Part shown: piece by piece, positions 63,805 through 64,000 of the stretch
Numbering within the stretch: position 1 is the stretch's first letter
Layout: each line of letters starts with the position of its first letter
Origin: an uncultured Schaedlerella sp.
Lineage (GTDB): Bacteria > Bacillota > Clostridia > Lachnospirales > Lachnospiraceae
DNA length: 64,000 bases
Direction: 5' to 3'
NCBI GenBank assembly: GCA_934435195.1
Contig: CAKSAJ010000001.1
Coordinates: 124,001 to 188,000 of the forward strand
The notes under the pieces: generated by a model
Seen by the model: only the letters and a program-made list of their open reading frames with translations
Database searches by the model: none
What the model was told of the DNA's origin: nothing
Made by a program: the position numbers and the translations under genes

Positions 63805-63851
63805 AAAAAAGAATGAAGCAGCTTATGCAAAAGTTGTTTCATTCTTTTTTT
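63805..63851. terminator. Bidirectional terminator between pyk and the LysR gene
   Basis: Perfect 13-bp stem (63805-63817 with 63838-63850), 20-base loop, flanked by A and T runs. Confidence 0.85.
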
Positions 63852-63862
63852 ATTAAAATTTT

Positions 63863-64000
63863 CTAATTAAAGTAATTTAAAAATTCTACCGCTGCATTGG
63901 ATAACGGAACCTGTTCATTATATGCAATAACCAGTTCACGTTCTGGAAGTGATTCTTCAGTTTCTACAACGAATAAATCTTCTGACTGTCTGGACAGACA
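63863..64000 (-). CDS. LysR family transcriptional regulator, C-terminal end (cut by window edge)
   Basis: The last 45 residues are seen on the - strand, ending at a TAG at 63863-63865. The pattern LPERELVIAYNEQVPLSNAAVEFLNYF is that of the end of a LysR effector-binding domain (key parts LPERELVIAY and NAAVEFLNYF). The DNA-binding domain lies outside the window, so the target cannot be judged. It converges on pyk at a shared terminator. Confidence 0.75.
   Translation of the reverse strand, partial: CLSRQSEDLFVVETEESLPERELVIAYNEQVPLSNAAVEFLNYFN

Noticed and set aside
1..64000. tRNA, rRNA, CRISPR array, insertion sequence or prophage
   Set aside because: Read for cloverleaf ends, regular spaced repeats, transposase motifs and terminal repeats; none was seen by eye. 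A covariance-model scan would be decisive for RNA genes.

Overview
The window is a 64 kb piece of a low-GC Firmicute chromosome, most like a gut Lachnospiraceae (Clostridia cluster XIVa). The evidence is the AT-rich coding sequence, PolC-type polymerase, HrcA/CIRCE heat-shock control, Gram-positive GalT, the rho-rpmE-DUF1385-prmC-prfA order, a CBS-type family II pyrophosphatase and a giant BadF/DUF2229 activase-like protein. The family assignment is inference from gene content; no rRNA is present to fix it. I saw no tRNA, rRNA, CRISPR array, insertion sequence or prophage. Almost all of it is core genome on the + strand, with four - strand blocks (22.5-23.9, 26.5-29.2, 32.4-35.0 and 56.9-61.2 kb) plus a lone cold-shock gene and a cut LysR gene at the right edge.

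Layout. 0-2 kb: end of argB, argD and a small DMT-type transporter. 2-9.2 kb: competence-like group comEA, two-component pair, GerMN lipoprotein, comEC and holA. 9.3-12.3 kb: lepA and hemW. 12.4-17.9 kb: CIRCE-controlled hrcA-grpE-dnaK, then two strong hairpins, then dnaJ and an orphan Hpt protein. 18-19.4 kb: Nudix hydrolase and Mrp-type ATPase. 19.4-22.4 kb: copper module with a CsoR operator inside the promoter, csoR, and copA with a CopZ-like domain read in frame at its 3' end. 22.5-23.2 kb: a DtxR-family regulator divergent from a 49-codon FeoB-associated Cys-rich peptide. 23.2-26.4 kb: S1-domain protein, CBS pyrophosphatase, flavin reductase.

26.5-31 kb: galKT divergent from an AraC regulator, then a polysaccharide deacetylase. 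31-35 kb: rarA converging on and overlapping a malic enzyme/radical SAM/DUF4364 operon. 35-40 kb: rho, rpmE, DUF1385, prmC, prfA (transcription and translation termination). 40-45 kb: flavoprotein, DUF2156, two PLP aminotransferases including hisC, a small exporter and an anchored protein with a consensus promoter. 45-52 kb: ispG, polC, glyA. 52-57 kb: csp, then a tight NfeD/SPFH/nuclease-helicase/GreA operon. 57-64 kb: the 1416-residue activase-like protein, an inactive-looking rhomboid with a zinc ribbon, pyk, and the end of a LysR gene.

There is no obvious new defence or mobile system. The most interesting points are the copA-copZ fusion beside an A7 run with a preserved internal start, the Cas4-like nuclease fused to an XPD-like helicase in a membrane-protein operon, the tandem fusion that would form an intramolecular iron-sulfur site in the activase-like protein, the FeoB-associated peptide without feoB, and several regulatory sites that can be read directly.
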